Assembly (NCBI RefSeq): GCF_012986595.1 | Contig: NZ_JAAQYM010000008.1 | Coordinates: 1 to 64,000, forward strand | Reading direction: 5' to 3' | Source of the DNA: Pseudomonas koreensis | GTDB lineage: Bacteria > Pseudomonadota > Gammaproteobacteria > Pseudomonadales > Pseudomonadaceae | Length of the DNA: 64,000 nucleotides | Shown: positions 34,028 through 44,250 of the stretch, piece by piece | How positions within the stretch are numbered: the stretch's first letter is position 1 | Layout: each line of letters begins with the position of its first letter | Made by a program: the position numbers and the translations under genes | Notes under the pieces: generated by a model | What the model saw: only the letters and a program-made list of their open reading frames with translations | Database searches by the model: none | What the model was told of the DNA's origin: nothing

Positions 34028-36718
34028 TCAACGCTTCTCGAGCTTGTCCGGCAACGGCGCAAACAGCGCTTCAATGTCATCGTTCTGCAGTTTCCAGTCC
34101 CCGGCCTTGCGCCCATCCAGCACGCCGGCTGCCAAGTCGGACTTTTCTTTCTGCAGGTGCTGAATCTTCTCTTCCACCGTGCCCCGGGCAATCATCTTGT
34201 AGACGAACACCGGTTTCTCCTGGCCGATCCGATAAGCACGGTCGGTTGCCTGATTCTCGGTCGCCGGGTTCCACCACGGGTCGTAATGAATCACCGTATC
34301 TGCTTCGGTCAGGTTCAAGCCGACACCGCCGGCCTTCAGGCTGATGAGAAAGATCTGACGCTTGCCGCTCTGGAATTCCTTCACTGGCGTGCGTCGATCG
34401 CGGGTCTGGCCGGTCAGCAGTGCGTAGGCCACGTTGCGTTTTTTCAGTTCATCTTCGATCAGCGACAGCATCGAGGTGAACTGCGAGAACAGTAGAATCC
34501 GCCGACCTTCCTCGAACAGCTCCTCGAGCATTTCCATCAGGCTGTCGAGCTTGCCCGAGGTGCTGCCGCGAGCGGGCAGGGCGGCGTCGTTGACCAGACG
34601 CAGGTCGCAGCAGACCTGCCGCAACTTGAGCAAGGCTTCAAGAATGATGATCTGACTGCGCGCCACACCCTTACGGGTAATCTCGTCGCGGACTTTCTTG
34701 TCCATCGCCAGACGCATGGTCTCGTACACGTCGCGCTGGGCTTCGTTGAGTTCGACCCAGTGAATGATCTCGGTCTTCGGCGGCAGTTCGGTGGCCACCT
34801 GTTCCTTGGTGCGGCGCAGCAGAAACGGTTTTATCCGCCCATTGAGGTGCTGCAGTCTGACTTCGCTGGCGCGTTTTTCGATGGGCACGCGGTAGTCGGC
34901 ATTGAAGCTTTTGACATCGCCGAGCCAGCCGGGCAGCAGGAAGTGGAACAGCGACCACAGCTCACCGAGGTGGTTTTCCAGCGGCGTACCGCTCAGGCAC
35001 AGGCGTTGGCGCGCGTTGAGTTCGCGGGCGGCCTGCGCCGCTTTGCTGTTGGGGTTCTTGATGTACTGGGCTTCGTCCAGCACCAGTACATGCAGGGGCT
35101 GCTGTGCCAGACGTTCGACGTCCTTGGGCAGCAGCGCGTAGGTGGTCAGGATCAGGTCGAAGTCGGCAAGATGGTCGAAATGCTTTTTACGGCCAGCCCC
35201 GTACAGTGCGACCACTTTCAGTTGCGGCGTGAAGTGCGCGGCTTCGTCGAGCCAGTTCGGGATCAGGCTGGTGGGCATCACCACCATGCACGGTCGATCC
35301 AGGCGTCCGGCGTCTTTCTCACTGAGAATATGCGCCAGGGTCTGTAGGGTTTTACCCAGGCCCATGTCGTCCGCGAGAATCCCGCCGACTTCAAGCTGAC
35401 GCAAGGACTGCATCCAGCTCAGCCCCTCGAGCTGATAAGGCCGCAGCGTCGCGTTCAAGCCCTTCGGTGCCTTGGCCGTGAAATCACGGATGTCGCGCAG
35501 GCGTTGGGCGAAGCTGCGGATCTGTTCGCCGCCTTCCCACAGCAGTGGAATGCCTTCCAGCGAGTTGAGCCGTGTGGCGTCGGCCTTGCTCAGGCGCAGG
35601 GTGGTTTCGCCCGGCTCCTGCAAGTAGAACTCGCCCAGCGTCGCCAGGACCGGTTTCAATCGGCCCAGAGGCAGGGCCACTTGCAGAGGTCCGTGCTCGC
35701 TGTTGCGTTGCGGGATGTTGACCAGAATCAGCTCGTCATCGCGTCGGCGCGCCAGGCGTTCCGGGTTGAGGATTTCCGTGTGCGAACGCATCAGGTTGAG
35801 CAGGATCGGCAGCAGGCTGAGGCGTTCGCCGTTGACGATGATCCCCAGTTCCAGATCGAACCAGTCGCGCTCCGGCGCCTGTTCGACGGTGGCGTACCAG
35901 TCGTCGACGGCGGTCAGATCGAAGCCGAATTCCTCGTCGATCTGCAATTCCCAGCCTTGGGTGCGCAGCTTCGGCAGTTCGTTGAGGGTGAACGTCAGCC
36001 AGGCGCTGTCGTTGACCATCTCATACAGCTCGCCGGCGCTTTCCGGCAGGGCTTTGCTCTGACGGGTGGCGATGCGGAAGCCGAGGATGCGTAACTGTTC
36101 GCGGTAGGACTGTTCCACATCGGGGTGGCGTTTTATCCGCAGGGTCTGGGTTTCCTGGCGGATCAGGATGTCGCTGTTTTTCTGCCCGCTGACGTATTCA
36201 TCCAGATAGCTGAACGACAGCGCCGCCCGATGCTGGATGTAGCGCTGCATCTTGCCGTTGCGCGGTTCGAACGCACTGAACTCGACGCTCGCCAGCCACA
36301 GGCGCGGCAGCGGTTGCACGTTGTCCACCAGCACTTGCGGCGGGGCCTTGGGGCTGCGGTTCTCGAGGACGGCCTGGAGCTTTTCCAGCAGTTCGGCGTC
36401 TTTGGCGGCGGCAGGGTATTCGAGGGTTTCCTGCACTTGCAGCAGCACCGCTGCGCAGTGTTTGCAGTTGTTGCGCACCGGGCAGGTGCAAGCCGCGTCC
36501 ACCAGCAGCAGGGTGCCTTTGGCTGACTCGCGCAGATGAATGGTCTGACGGTAGACGTTACCGCCAGAGCCTTCGCAACTGGCGGTGATGGTGGCGTCGC
36601 CGACCTGGGCAATGCGTACTCGATTCTCCAGGGCGTAGCGGCGGCCACGCTCCAGGCTCTGTTCCTTGAATCGGCTGACCCAGGAGGGTGCCAACGGTTT
36701 ACTCAGGGGCGGGGACAT
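34028..36718 (-). CDS. SNF2-family helicase with SWIM zinc finger
   Basis: An 896-residue ATP-dependent DNA translocase. An N-terminal SWIM finger (CTCPVRNNCKHC around 80-91) is followed by a long central region and the SNF2 ATPase: Walker A DDMGLGKTLQT, DEAQ box LVLDEAQYIKN, and the C-terminal helicase half with SLKAGGVGLNLTEAD and TDRAYRIGQEKPV. The domain order SWIM then SNF2 is found in bacterial HepA-like helicases. Function is unknown; RNA-polymerase recycling or DNA repair are possible. The gene is followed upstream in its own direction by csiV and mfd. Confidence 0.92.
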   Translation of the reverse strand: MSPPLSKPLAPSWVSRFKEQSLERGRRYALENRVRIAQVGDATITASCEGSGGNVYRQTIHLRESAKGTLLLVDAACTCPVRNNCKHCAAVLLQVQETLEYPAAAKDAELLEKLQAVLENRSPKAPPQVLVDNVQPLPRLWLASVEFSAFEPRNGKMQRYIQHRAALSFSYLDEYVSGQKNSDILIRQETQTLRIKRHPDVEQSYREQLRILGFRIATRQSKALPESAGELYEMVNDSAWLTFTLNELPKLRTQGWELQIDEEFGFDLTAVDDWYATVEQAPERDWFDLELGIIVNGERLSLLPILLNLMRSHTEILNPERLARRRDDELILVNIPQRNSEHGPLQVALPLGRLKPVLATLGEFYLQEPGETTLRLSKADATRLNSLEGIPLLWEGGEQIRSFAQRLRDIRDFTAKAPKGLNATLRPYQLEGLSWMQSLRQLEVGGILADDMGLGKTLQTLAHILSEKDAGRLDRPCMVVMPTSLIPNWLDEAAHFTPQLKVVALYGAGRKKHFDHLADFDLILTTYALLPKDVERLAQQPLHVLVLDEAQYIKNPNSKAAQAARELNARQRLCLSGTPLENHLGELWSLFHFLLPGWLGDVKSFNADYRVPIEKRASEVRLQHLNGRIKPFLLRRTKEQVATELPPKTEIIHWVELNEAQRDVYETMRLAMDKKVRDEITRKGVARSQIIILEALLKLRQVCCDLRLVNDAALPARGSTSGKLDSLMEMLEELFEEGRRILLFSQFTSMLSLIEDELKKRNVAYALLTGQTRDRRTPVKEFQSGKRQIFLISLKAGGVGLNLTEADTVIHYDPWWNPATENQATDRAYRIGQEKPVFVYKMIARGTVEEKIQHLQKEKSDLAAGVLDGRKAGDWKLQNDDIEALFAPLPDKLEKR

Positions 36719-36729
36719 AAGGACTTCGA

Positions 36730-37296
36730 TCAGTCCGGAATCGCTTCAGGGGCTTGCCGTGGGGCGGGCGCCGTCAGGGAGGTAATCTTGATCAGCAGCG
36801 CCAGGTGGCCGTTGTCGAGATAGTTGAGTTGGCCGTTCTTGGTGTGGCTGTCCTGCTTCAGGCGCTCGCTGGCGGTGACCATGCCATTGCTGTCGATCTG
36901 ATTGACCCAGAAGTCGGCGTTCACATCGGTGAAGCGTCCCAGTTTCATTTCCAGGGTGCCCTCGATCGGGAACTGGCCGAACTGTTCCTGGCCGTCGCTG
37001 ACGGCGACCTTGGTCGGCGCTTCGCCGAGGGTCTGCTGCCAGGCCTTGTGCAGCAGCACGCTGTACTCGCCGCTGGTGCTGAGGTTGCTGACGACTTGAC
37101 CCAGGGCCGGCGTGCGCTGGCTGGCAGCGTCGAGGCGCTGGGCACCAGCAGCCCAGTCTTCCGGCGCGGCGCGGCTGACGATCGCAGGTACGGCGTTCTG
37201 CCGCACCAGAATCATTTCGACCATGTAGGTGTCATCGGCAAACGCCATCGGTGCTACCAAGGTCAGTAGCAAAGTCAGTGAACGAAACAGGCGCAT
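36730..37296 (-). CDS. CsiV family periplasmic protein
   Basis: A 188-residue protein with a Sec signal (SLTLLLTLVAPMAFA) and a short periplasmic domain of the CsiV family (YMVEMILVRQNA, the SYSVL-type strand YSVLLHKAWQQ, and LGRFTDVNADFWVNQ). CsiV was described in Vibrio as a peptidoglycan-binding protein needed for cell shape under D-amino acid stress. It starts 10 bp after mfd in the same direction, and the SNF2 helicase follows. Confidence 0.85.
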   Translation of the reverse strand: MRLFRSLTLLLTLVAPMAFADDTYMVEMILVRQNAVPAIVSRAAPEDWAAGAQRLDAASQRTPALGQVVSNLSTSGEYSVLLHKAWQQTLGEAPTKVAVSDGQEQFGQFPIEGTLEMKLGRFTDVNADFWVNQIDSNGMVTASERLKQDSHTKNGQLNYLDNGHLALLIKITSLTAPAPRQAPEAIPD

Positions 37297-37306
37297 GCGG
37301 CGTCCT

Positions 37307-40300
37307 TCAAACAGTTTTCGGGAGGAGGCGCTCGAACAGCGCCTCTACAGTATTAAAGCGCTCTTCCGGGCGCTCCATCGGCACCTGGAACTTGAACATC
37401 GTGGCGCCTTCGAATTTGTAGCGTTTTGGCTGGGTCTGGATCAGTTTGATCAGGGTCATCGGGTCAACCGGCGTCTGCGCGGCAAACTCGATGCGGCCAC
37501 CTTGCGGGCCGCCGTCGACCTTCTTGATGCCCAACTGCTCGGCCTGCAACTTGAGCGCGGTGATGCGCACCAGGTTCTTGGTCGGCTCCGGCAACAGGCC
37601 GAAACGGTCGATCATCTCCACTTGCAGATCCTTCAGGCCTTCCTCGTCGGTGGCCGACGCGATGCGCTTGTACAGGATCAGCCGCGCGTGCACATCCGGC
37701 AGGTAGTCTTCCGGAATCAGCGCCGGCACCCGCAGGTTGACTTCCGGACCACCGCCGAGCGGTTGATCGAGATTCGGCTGCTCGCCCTTGCGGATCGATT
37801 TCACCGCGCGCTCGAGCATTTCCATATACAGCGTGAAACCCACGGCCTGGATCTGACCGCTCTGACCGTCACCGAGCAGTTCGCCGGCACCACGGATTTC
37901 CAGATCGTTGGTCGCCAGGACGAAACCGGCACCGAGGTCCTGGGTGTTGGCGATCGCCTCCAGACGCTTTTCCGCATCCGAAGTGATTTGCTGGCGCGGC
38001 GGCGTCAGCAGGTAGGCGTAGGCCTGGTGGTGGCTGCGACCGACCCGCCCGCGCAATTGGTGGAGCTGCGCCAGGCCGAACTTGTCGGCGCGCTCGATGA
38101 TGATGGTGTTGGCGCTCGGCACGTCGATGCCGGTCTCGATGATGGTCGAGGCGATCAGCACGTTGAAGCGCTTGTGATAAAAGTCGCTCATCACCTGTTC
38201 GAGTTCGCGTTCGCGCATCTGCCCGTGGCCGATGCCGATCCGCGCTTCCGGCACCAGTTCGGCGAGATCTGCCGCGCATTTCTCGATGGTCTTCACGTCG
38301 TTGTGCAGGTAGTAAACCTGACCACCGCGCAGCAGCTCACGCAGCAAGGCCTCTTTGACCGTGCTCTTGTTCTGCTCCATGACGAAAGTGCGCACCGACA
38401 GACGCCGCGCCGGCGGCGTGGCGATGATCGACAGGTCACGCATGCCCGACACTGCCATGTTCAGCGTGCGCGGAATCGGCGTGGCGGTCAGCGTGAGAAT
38501 GTCGACTTCGCTGCGCAGGGCCTTGAGCTGTTCTTTCTGACGGACACCGAAACGGTGTTCCTCGTCGATGATCACCAGCCCGAGTTTTTTGATCTTCACA
38601 TCGTCGGACAGCAGTTTGTGCGTGCCGATGACGATGTCGATCTTGCCTTCCGCCAGGTCGGCGATCGCGGCGTTGACTTCCTTGGCCGACTTGAAGCGGC
38701 TCATCACTTCCACGGTCACCGGCCAATCGGCGAAGCGGTCGCGGAAGCTGTTGTAGTGCTGCTGGGCGAGCAGGGTGGTCGGCACCAGAATCGCCACCTG
38801 ACGACCACCGTGCACGGCGATGAAGGCGGCGCGCATCGCCACTTCGGTCTTGCCGAAACCCACGTCGCCGCATACCAGGCGGTCCATCGGTTTCGGTGCG
38901 AGCATGTCTTCGCGAACCGCTTCGATGGTCGATTGCTGGTCCGGGGTTTCTTCGAACGGGAAGCCGGCACTGAACGTCGCATAGTCGGCTTTCGGGTCGG
39001 CAAATGCGTAGCCTTCGCGAGCCGCGCGACGGGCATAGATGTCGAGCAGTTCGGCAGCCACGTCACGCACCTGTTCGGCGGCTTTGCGCTTGGCTTTCTG
39101 CCAGGTCTCGGAGCCGAGGCGATGCAGTGGCGCCAGTGAGTCATCGCTGCCGGTGTAACGCGCAATCAGGTGCAGGTTGGCCACCGGCACATAGAGCTTG
39201 GCGTTCTCGGCATATTCCAGGGTAAGGAATTCGGCCGCCTGATTGTCGATTTCCAGAATCGTCAGGCCCAGATAGCGTCCGACCCCGTGGTCGATGTGCA
39301 CTACCGGTGCACCTTCGCGCAGCTCGGTGAGGTTCTTGATCACCGCATCGTTGTTGGCGTCGGCGCGTTTTTCCCGGCGGCGACGTTGCATGACCCGCTG
39401 ACCGAACAGCGGGCTCTCGGCCACCAGCGCCAGCGCCGGGTCGTCGAGCATCAAGCCTTCGTCGAGCGGGGCAATGGTGATCGCCAGGCGATCCTTGCTG
39501 CTGACGAAGTCCGGCCAACTGTCGACGGTTTTCGGGCGCAGCTTCAGGCGTTCCAGCAGCTCCAGCAGGACTTCGCGACGGCCCGCCGATTCGGCGGTGA
39601 ACAGCACGCGCCCGGGGAATTCGTCGAGGAATGCCGAAAGTGCTGCCAGCGGTTGTGTGGCCTTGGCTTCGATCGCCAGATTCGGCAGCGTCTGCGCCGG
39701 GAAGCGCTCACGGCCGGCGCCGCTTTCTACGTCCTGCTGGCTGGCGACCACGCGCGGCCAGCTCTTGAGGCGGGCAAAACAGTCTTCCACCGGCAGGAAC
39801 AATTCAGCGGGCGGCAATAAAGGACGCGATGGATCGACGCGGCGTTCTTCGTAGCGATTGCGCACGTCGTTCCAGAAGTTTTCCGCCGCTTGCTCGATGC
39901 CCGGCAACGAGAACACCTGAGTGTCCTGTGGCAGGTAATCGAACAGGGTCGAGGTTTCGTCGAAGAACAGCGGCAGGTAGTACTCGATACCGGCCGGGGT
40001 AATCCCGCTGCTCAGGTCCTGGAAGATCGGGCAGCGCCGGAAGTCGACATCGAAACGTTCGCGGAAACGCGCCTTGAAGCGGGTCACCGCATCTTTCTGC
40101 AGCGGGAACTCACGGGCCGGCAGCAGCTTGACCGAATCGACCTTGTCGATGGAGCGCTGGTTTTCCGGGTCGAAGGTGCGCAGGGTTTCGATTTCGTCGT
40201 CGAACAGGTCAATCCGATACGGCAGTTTGCTGCCCATCGGGAACAGGTCGATCAGTGCACCGCGCACGGTGAACTCGCCATGCTCGTAGACCGTATCGAC

Positions 40301-40756
40301 GTAGCGATAGCCGCTGGCCTCAAGCCGCGAGCGCATCTGCTCGACGTCGAGCTTCTGCCCGACATCCAGTACCAGACTGCTGCCGAGCAGGAATTTGGTC
40401 GGCGCCAGGCGGTGCAGGGCGGTGGTGATCGGCACCACCAGCACGCCATGCACCAGCTCGGGCAGCCTGTATAAGCTGGCGATGCGCTGGGAAATGATGT
40501 CCTGATGCGGCGAGAACAGATCGTAGGGCAGGGTTTCCCAGTCGGGAAAATGCAGAACGGGCAAATCCGGGGCGAAGAAACTCAGCTCCTGTTCCAGCCG
40601 TTCGGCACTCTGGCTGTCGGCGGTCAGTAGCAGGGTGAAGCGCTTGGCAGCGCTGGCAGCCTCGGCAATCGCGAGACTCAGGGCAGCACCGGGCAGGTTG
40701 CCCCAATGCTGTTTACCTGCCGCAGCAGGGAGAAGCGGTAGACGCAGAACGGGCAC
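37307..40756 (-). CDS. mfd: Transcription-repair coupling factor Mfd
   Basis: Removes stalled RNA polymerase from DNA lesions and recruits UvrA. The 1149-residue protein is nearly equal in length to E. coli Mfd (1148). Domains in order: UvrB-like region (1-350), RNA-polymerase interacting domain (about 480-545, VHIDHGVGRYLGLTIL), the RecG-like translocase (Walker A GDVGFGKTEVAMRAAF, DEEH box VIIDEEHRFGVRQ, motif RGRVGRS), and the C-terminal TRCF domain (about 1010-1149). csiV lies just after it. Confidence 0.97.
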   Translation of the reverse strand: MPVLRLPLLPAAAGKQHWGNLPGAALSLAIAEAASAAKRFTLLLTADSQSAERLEQELSFFAPDLPVLHFPDWETLPYDLFSPHQDIISQRIASLYRLPELVHGVLVVPITTALHRLAPTKFLLGSSLVLDVGQKLDVEQMRSRLEASGYRYVDTVYEHGEFTVRGALIDLFPMGSKLPYRIDLFDDEIETLRTFDPENQRSIDKVDSVKLLPAREFPLQKDAVTRFKARFRERFDVDFRRCPIFQDLSSGITPAGIEYYLPLFFDETSTLFDYLPQDTQVFSLPGIEQAAENFWNDVRNRYEERRVDPSRPLLPPAELFLPVEDCFARLKSWPRVVASQQDVESGAGRERFPAQTLPNLAIEAKATQPLAALSAFLDEFPGRVLFTAESAGRREVLLELLERLKLRPKTVDSWPDFVSSKDRLAITIAPLDEGLMLDDPALALVAESPLFGQRVMQRRRREKRADANNDAVIKNLTELREGAPVVHIDHGVGRYLGLTILEIDNQAAEFLTLEYAENAKLYVPVANLHLIARYTGSDDSLAPLHRLGSETWQKAKRKAAEQVRDVAAELLDIYARRAAREGYAFADPKADYATFSAGFPFEETPDQQSTIEAVREDMLAPKPMDRLVCGDVGFGKTEVAMRAAFIAVHGGRQVAILVPTTLLAQQHYNSFRDRFADWPVTVEVMSRFKSAKEVNAAIADLAEGKIDIVIGTHKLLSDDVKIKKLGLVIIDEEHRFGVRQKEQLKALRSEVDILTLTATPIPRTLNMAVSGMRDLSIIATPPARRLSVRTFVMEQNKSTVKEALLRELLRGGQVYYLHNDVKTIEKCAADLAELVPEARIGIGHGQMRERELEQVMSDFYHKRFNVLIASTIIETGIDVPSANTIIIERADKFGLAQLHQLRGRVGRSHHQAYAYLLTPPRQQITSDAEKRLEAIANTQDLGAGFVLATNDLEIRGAGELLGDGQSGQIQAVGFTLYMEMLERAVKSIRKGEQPNLDQPLGGGPEVNLRVPALIPEDYLPDVHARLILYKRIASATDEEGLKDLQVEMIDRFGLLPEPTKNLVRITALKLQAEQLGIKKVDGGPQGGRIEFAAQTPVDPMTLIKLIQTQPKRYKFEGATMFKFQVPMERPEERFNTVEALFERLLPKTV

Positions 40757-41125
40757 GGAAGGTTGAGCTCCAGGCTTTGCGACAAAGTCGGTAATTGTAG
40801 CGGCGTCCGGTGCCGCCTGTCAGTTGCAGACTGCGTCTATCTTCGCGGTTTGCGCGAAATGTAGTGGTAACCATAAAAACGAGCACTTTTTTTACGGTTA
40901 TGTAGTGCCGAAATCGACTGGTGTTACGGAGGGTTACAGACATCGTCTAACAGTCGTCGAAAAATTGACTGCGCTGAAAGCCCCGGTTTTACTGGGCTGG
41001 CGCGAGGCGTAATTTTTTTGAACGGAATTTTGTTACCGATTGCGCGACAAGCGCGCATTGCTACAAGAGGTTCTCGGCGGCATAATGTAGCCCCTTTTTT
41101 CTGCCCCTACATGTGGAAGGTTCCC
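40757..41125. other. Divergent spacer between mfd and gap
   Basis: This 369-bp, relatively AT-rich spacer contains no credible gene. It holds an imperfect hairpin (AACCATAAAA / TTTTACGGTT, 40869-40899). It should hold the promoters of mfd (leftward) and gap (rightward). No HexR palindrome of correct spacing was found. Confidence 0.6.
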
Positions 41126-42574
41126 GTGACTCAGAAGCCCGACCAGTGTCTTGGTGAATGGATCGACCGTGAAGCACTCGCAGAAGCGATGATTCCGCTT
41201 ATCGGTCAGCTCTACCGCAACAATAACGTGGTGAGCTCGATCTATGGCCGCAGCCTGATCAACCAGTCTGTCATCGCGATTCTCAAAGCGCACCGCTTTG
41301 CTCGCCATCGTTCCTCCGACGACAGCGAACTCTCCGTCCACGAAACATTCCCTCTGCTGAAAGCCATGAGCGAGCTCAAGCTCGGCGCGGCTTCGGTAGA
41401 CCTGGGCAAGTTGGCGTTCAAATTCCGCAATGAAGGCAACGGCCGCAGCGCCGAGCAGTTCGTGCGTGAAGAAATGGCTGACGTGGTTGGCCAGCAAAAC
41501 GCATCGGCCCGCAAAGGCACTGACGTTGTGCTGTACGGCTTCGGTCGTATCGGCCGTCTGCTGGCGCGCATCCTGATCGAGAAAACCGGTGGTGGCGACG
41601 GTCTGCGTCTGCGTGCCATCGTCGTGCGCAAAGGCGCCGAAAACGACCTGACTAAACGCGCCAGCCTGCTGCGTCGCGATTCGGTACACGGTTCGTTCAA
41701 CGGCACCATTACCATCGACGAAGAAAACAACACCATCACCGCCAACGGTAACCTGATCCAGGTGATCTACGCGAAGAACCCGACCGAGGTGGATTACACC
41801 CAGTACGGCATCAAAGACGCGCTGCTGGTGGACAACACCGGTGTATGGCGTGACGCCGATGGCCTGGGTCAGCACCTGCAATGCCCGGGTGTCGCCCGCG
41901 TTGTTCTGACCGCGCCTGGCAAAGGCAAGCTGAAGAACATCGTTCACGGTATCAACCACAACGAAATCACCGCTGACGACAAGATCGTGTCCGCCGCTTC
42001 CTGCACCACCAACGCCATCGTGCCGGTGCTGAAGGCTGTGAATGACAAGTTCGGCATCATCAACGGTCACGTCGAAACCGTTCACTCGTACACCAACGAC
42101 CAGAACCTGATCGACAACTTCCACAAGGGCGATCGCCGTGGCCGTTCGGCCGCGCTGAACATGGTCATTACCGAGACCGGTGCTGCCACCGCTGCTGCCA
42201 AGGCCCTGCCTGAGCTGGCCGGCAAGCTGACCGGTAACGCGATCCGCGTTCCGACGCCAAACGTGTCGATGGCCATTCTCAACCTGAACCTCGAGAAAGC
42301 CGCCACCCGTGAAGAGATGAACGAGTACCTGCGCTACATGGCGCTGCACTCCGATCTGCACAAGCAAATCGACTTCGTCAACTCGCAGGAAGTGGTGTCC
42401 ACTGACTTCGTGGGTTCGCGTCACGCCGGTGTGGTCGACGCTGAAGCGACCATCGTTCAGGATAACCGCGTTGTTCTGTACGTCTGGTACGACAACGAGT
42501 TTGGCTACAGCTGCCAGGTTGTTCGCGTGATGGAAGACATGGCCGGTGTAAACCCGCCAGCATTCCCGCGCTAA
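41126..42574 (+). CDS. gap: Glyceraldehyde-3-phosphate dehydrogenase, long pseudomonad form
   Basis: Interconverts glyceraldehyde 3-phosphate and 1,3-bisphosphoglycerate. The 482-residue protein has an N-terminal extension of about 125 residues before the NAD motif YGFGRIGRLLARIL; classical GapA has about 335. Catalytic Cys293 is in SAASCTTNAIVP and the C-terminal VWYDNEFGYSCQVVRV is typical. The GTG at 41126 is preceded by GGAAGG; the upstream ATG at 41111 lies too close to it. In pseudomonads, such a second GapB-like enzyme is regarded as gluconeogenic, an inference here. Confidence 0.93.
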   Translation: MTQKPDQCLGEWIDREALAEAMIPLIGQLYRNNNVVSSIYGRSLINQSVIAILKAHRFARHRSSDDSELSVHETFPLLKAMSELKLGAASVDLGKLAFKFRNEGNGRSAEQFVREEMADVVGQQNASARKGTDVVLYGFGRIGRLLARILIEKTGGGDGLRLRAIVVRKGAENDLTKRASLLRRDSVHGSFNGTITIDEENNTITANGNLIQVIYAKNPTEVDYTQYGIKDALLVDNTGVWRDADGLGQHLQCPGVARVVLTAPGKGKLKNIVHGINHNEITADDKIVSAASCTTNAIVPVLKAVNDKFGIINGHVETVHSYTNDQNLIDNFHKGDRRGRSAALNMVITETGAATAAAKALPELAGKLTGNAIRVPTPNVSMAILNLNLEKAATREEMNEYLRYMALHSDLHKQIDFVNSQEVVSTDFVGSRHAGVVDAEATIVQDNRVVLYVWYDNEFGYSCQVVRVMEDMAGVNPPAFPR

Positions 42575-42589
42575 GCACTCGCTGCAAAT

Positions 42590-42626
42590 GAAAACGCCCC
42601 GACTTTGGTCGGGGCGTTTTTGTTTG
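42590..42626 (+). terminator. Terminator of gap
   Basis: AAAACGCCCCGAC / GTCGGGGCGTTTTTGTTT hairpin, 15 bp after the stop codon. Confidence 0.94.
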
Positions 42627-42662
42627 TGTGGCTGGTCAATCTCTATTGCCTGTACCGGCCTC

Positions 42663-42739
42663 ATCGCGAGCAGGCTCACTCCTACCGAAGGCGCGTGAAC
42701 GCCACAAGTCCCCTGTAGGAGTGAGCCTGCTCGCGATGG
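42663..42739. repeat. REP doublet (AGGAGTGAGCC variant)
   Basis: ATCGCGAGCAGGCTCACTCC and the inverted GGAGTGAGCCTGCTCGCGAT form a pair just before the MFS gene stop codon. This sequence differs from the GGGAGCGAGC variant elsewhere in the window. Confidence 0.88.
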
Positions 42740-42743
42740 CTAT

Positions 42744-44045
42744 TCAGCGGGCGCCGCCAACTATCGAAGCCTGCGCAGTACGCAGCTCATGCTTGTTGCC
42801 ACGGAACAGCACCAGCGTCGCAATCAACCCCAGCACCGCCGCACCGCTGAGCCAGATCCCCGGCGCAGCCTTGTTGTCCAGCACGTGGATCAGATACGTG
42901 CACGCCGCCGGCGTAAACCCACCGAAGGTCGCGGTTGCCAGGCTGTAGGCCAGCGAGAACCCGGTGGTGCGCACTTCCACCGGCATGATTTCGGTCAGGG
43001 CCACCACCATCGCCCCGTTGTACGAGCCATACAGGAACGACAGCCACAGCTCGACGATCAGCAGATGACTGAAGCTCGGATTCGCCACCAGCCACGACAG
43101 CGCCGGGTAAGCGGTGAGGATTGCCAGAATGGTCGCTGCCAGCAGTAGGGGTTTACGCCCGATCTTGTCGGATACAGCGCCCATCACCGGCAGCCAGAAG
43201 AAGTTCGACAGGCCGATGCACACGGTCACCAGCAGCGCGTCGAAATCCGACAGATGCAGTTCAGCCTTGCCGAAGGTCGGGGTGTAGGCGGTGATCAGGT
43301 AGAACGAAACCGTGGTCATCACCACCAGCGCCATGCCGGCGATGACGATGCCAAAATTCTGACCGATCGAACGGACGATTTCCCGCAGGGTAGGGCGATG
43401 CTTGCGCGCCTGGAATTCCGGGGTTTCCTCCAGCGAACGCCGAATGATGAAGATCACCGGAACGATCATGCAGCCGATCAGGAACGGCACGCGCCAGCCC
43501 CAGTCACCCATTTGCTCCGGGCTCAGCCAGTGATTGAGGCCAACGCCGAGCAGGCCGGCAAACACCACCGCCGCTTGTTGACTGGCAGACTGCCAACTGA
43601 CGAAAAAGCCCTTGCGGCCCGGCGTGGCGATTTCCGCCAGATACACCGAAACCCCGCCCAGCTCGACGCCGGCCGAGAAGCCTTGGAGCAAGCGGCCGAA
43701 CAGCACGATCAGCGGTGCAGCGACACCCAGCGTGGCATAGCCCGGCACACAGGCGATGAGGATCGTACCGGCCGCCATCAGCGCCAGGGTAATGATCAGA
43801 CCTTTACGGCGACCATGCCGGTCAATGTAGGCGCCGAGGAAGATTGCCCCCAGCGGACGCATCAGGAAGCCGGCACCGAACGTTGCCAGGGAGAGCATCA
43901 GAGAAGCGAAGGCGCTGTCGGCCGGGAAGAAGGTTTTGGCGATGGCCGTGGCGTAGAAGCCATAGACCATAAAGTCGAACATCTCGAGAAAATTGCCGCT
44001 GACAACGCGAAAAATCGCTTTGCCTTTGCCCGTGGTGGAGGACAT
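42744..44045 (-). CDS. MFS transporter, metabolite:H+ symporter family (citrate/tricarballylate-like)
   Basis: A 433-residue protein with 12 membrane segments. Family marks: NFLEMFDFMVYGFYATAI near the N-terminus, GAIFLGAYIDRHGRRKGL after helix 3, and LSDKIGRKPLL-type sequence (VMGAVSDKIGRKPLL) after helix 8. The GAYIDRHGRRKGL loop and helix 1 resemble citrate or tricarballylate permeases (CitA/TcuC). Substrate is an inference. It sits between gap and apbE, where other pseudomonads have Na-NQR genes. Confidence 0.87.
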   Translation of the reverse strand: MSSTTGKGKAIFRVVSGNFLEMFDFMVYGFYATAIAKTFFPADSAFASLMLSLATFGAGFLMRPLGAIFLGAYIDRHGRRKGLIITLALMAAGTILIACVPGYATLGVAAPLIVLFGRLLQGFSAGVELGGVSVYLAEIATPGRKGFFVSWQSASQQAAVVFAGLLGVGLNHWLSPEQMGDWGWRVPFLIGCMIVPVIFIIRRSLEETPEFQARKHRPTLREIVRSIGQNFGIVIAGMALVVMTTVSFYLITAYTPTFGKAELHLSDFDALLVTVCIGLSNFFWLPVMGAVSDKIGRKPLLLAATILAILTAYPALSWLVANPSFSHLLIVELWLSFLYGSYNGAMVVALTEIMPVEVRTTGFSLAYSLATATFGGFTPAACTYLIHVLDNKAAPGIWLSGAAVLGLIATLVLFRGNKHELRTAQASIVGGAR

Positions 44046-44250
44046 TGGTCGTACTCTCTGTTGGCTGTCTTATTGGAAATCCCTGATCTAGACACGTCCT
44101 CGCCGTCACGCGGCAAACTCAGGCAGTACCCGTGAACAGTTTTGTAACCATATGTGTATAAAGATCGTTAGGCAACAACTGGTTAGGGCACTGCTTAAAC
44201 GATATAGCCATTACAAAGGCCAGCACGTGGCTACGAAGCGAATGAAAAAC

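Noticed and set aside
37229..39139. 636-codon plus-strand frame opposite mfd and csiV
   Set aside because: Overlaps two well-supported genes end to end; no domain recognised.
41030..41065. TTGT ... ACAA pair before gap as a HexR operator
   Set aside because: The half-sites are too far apart for the TTGT-N7-8-ACAA form.
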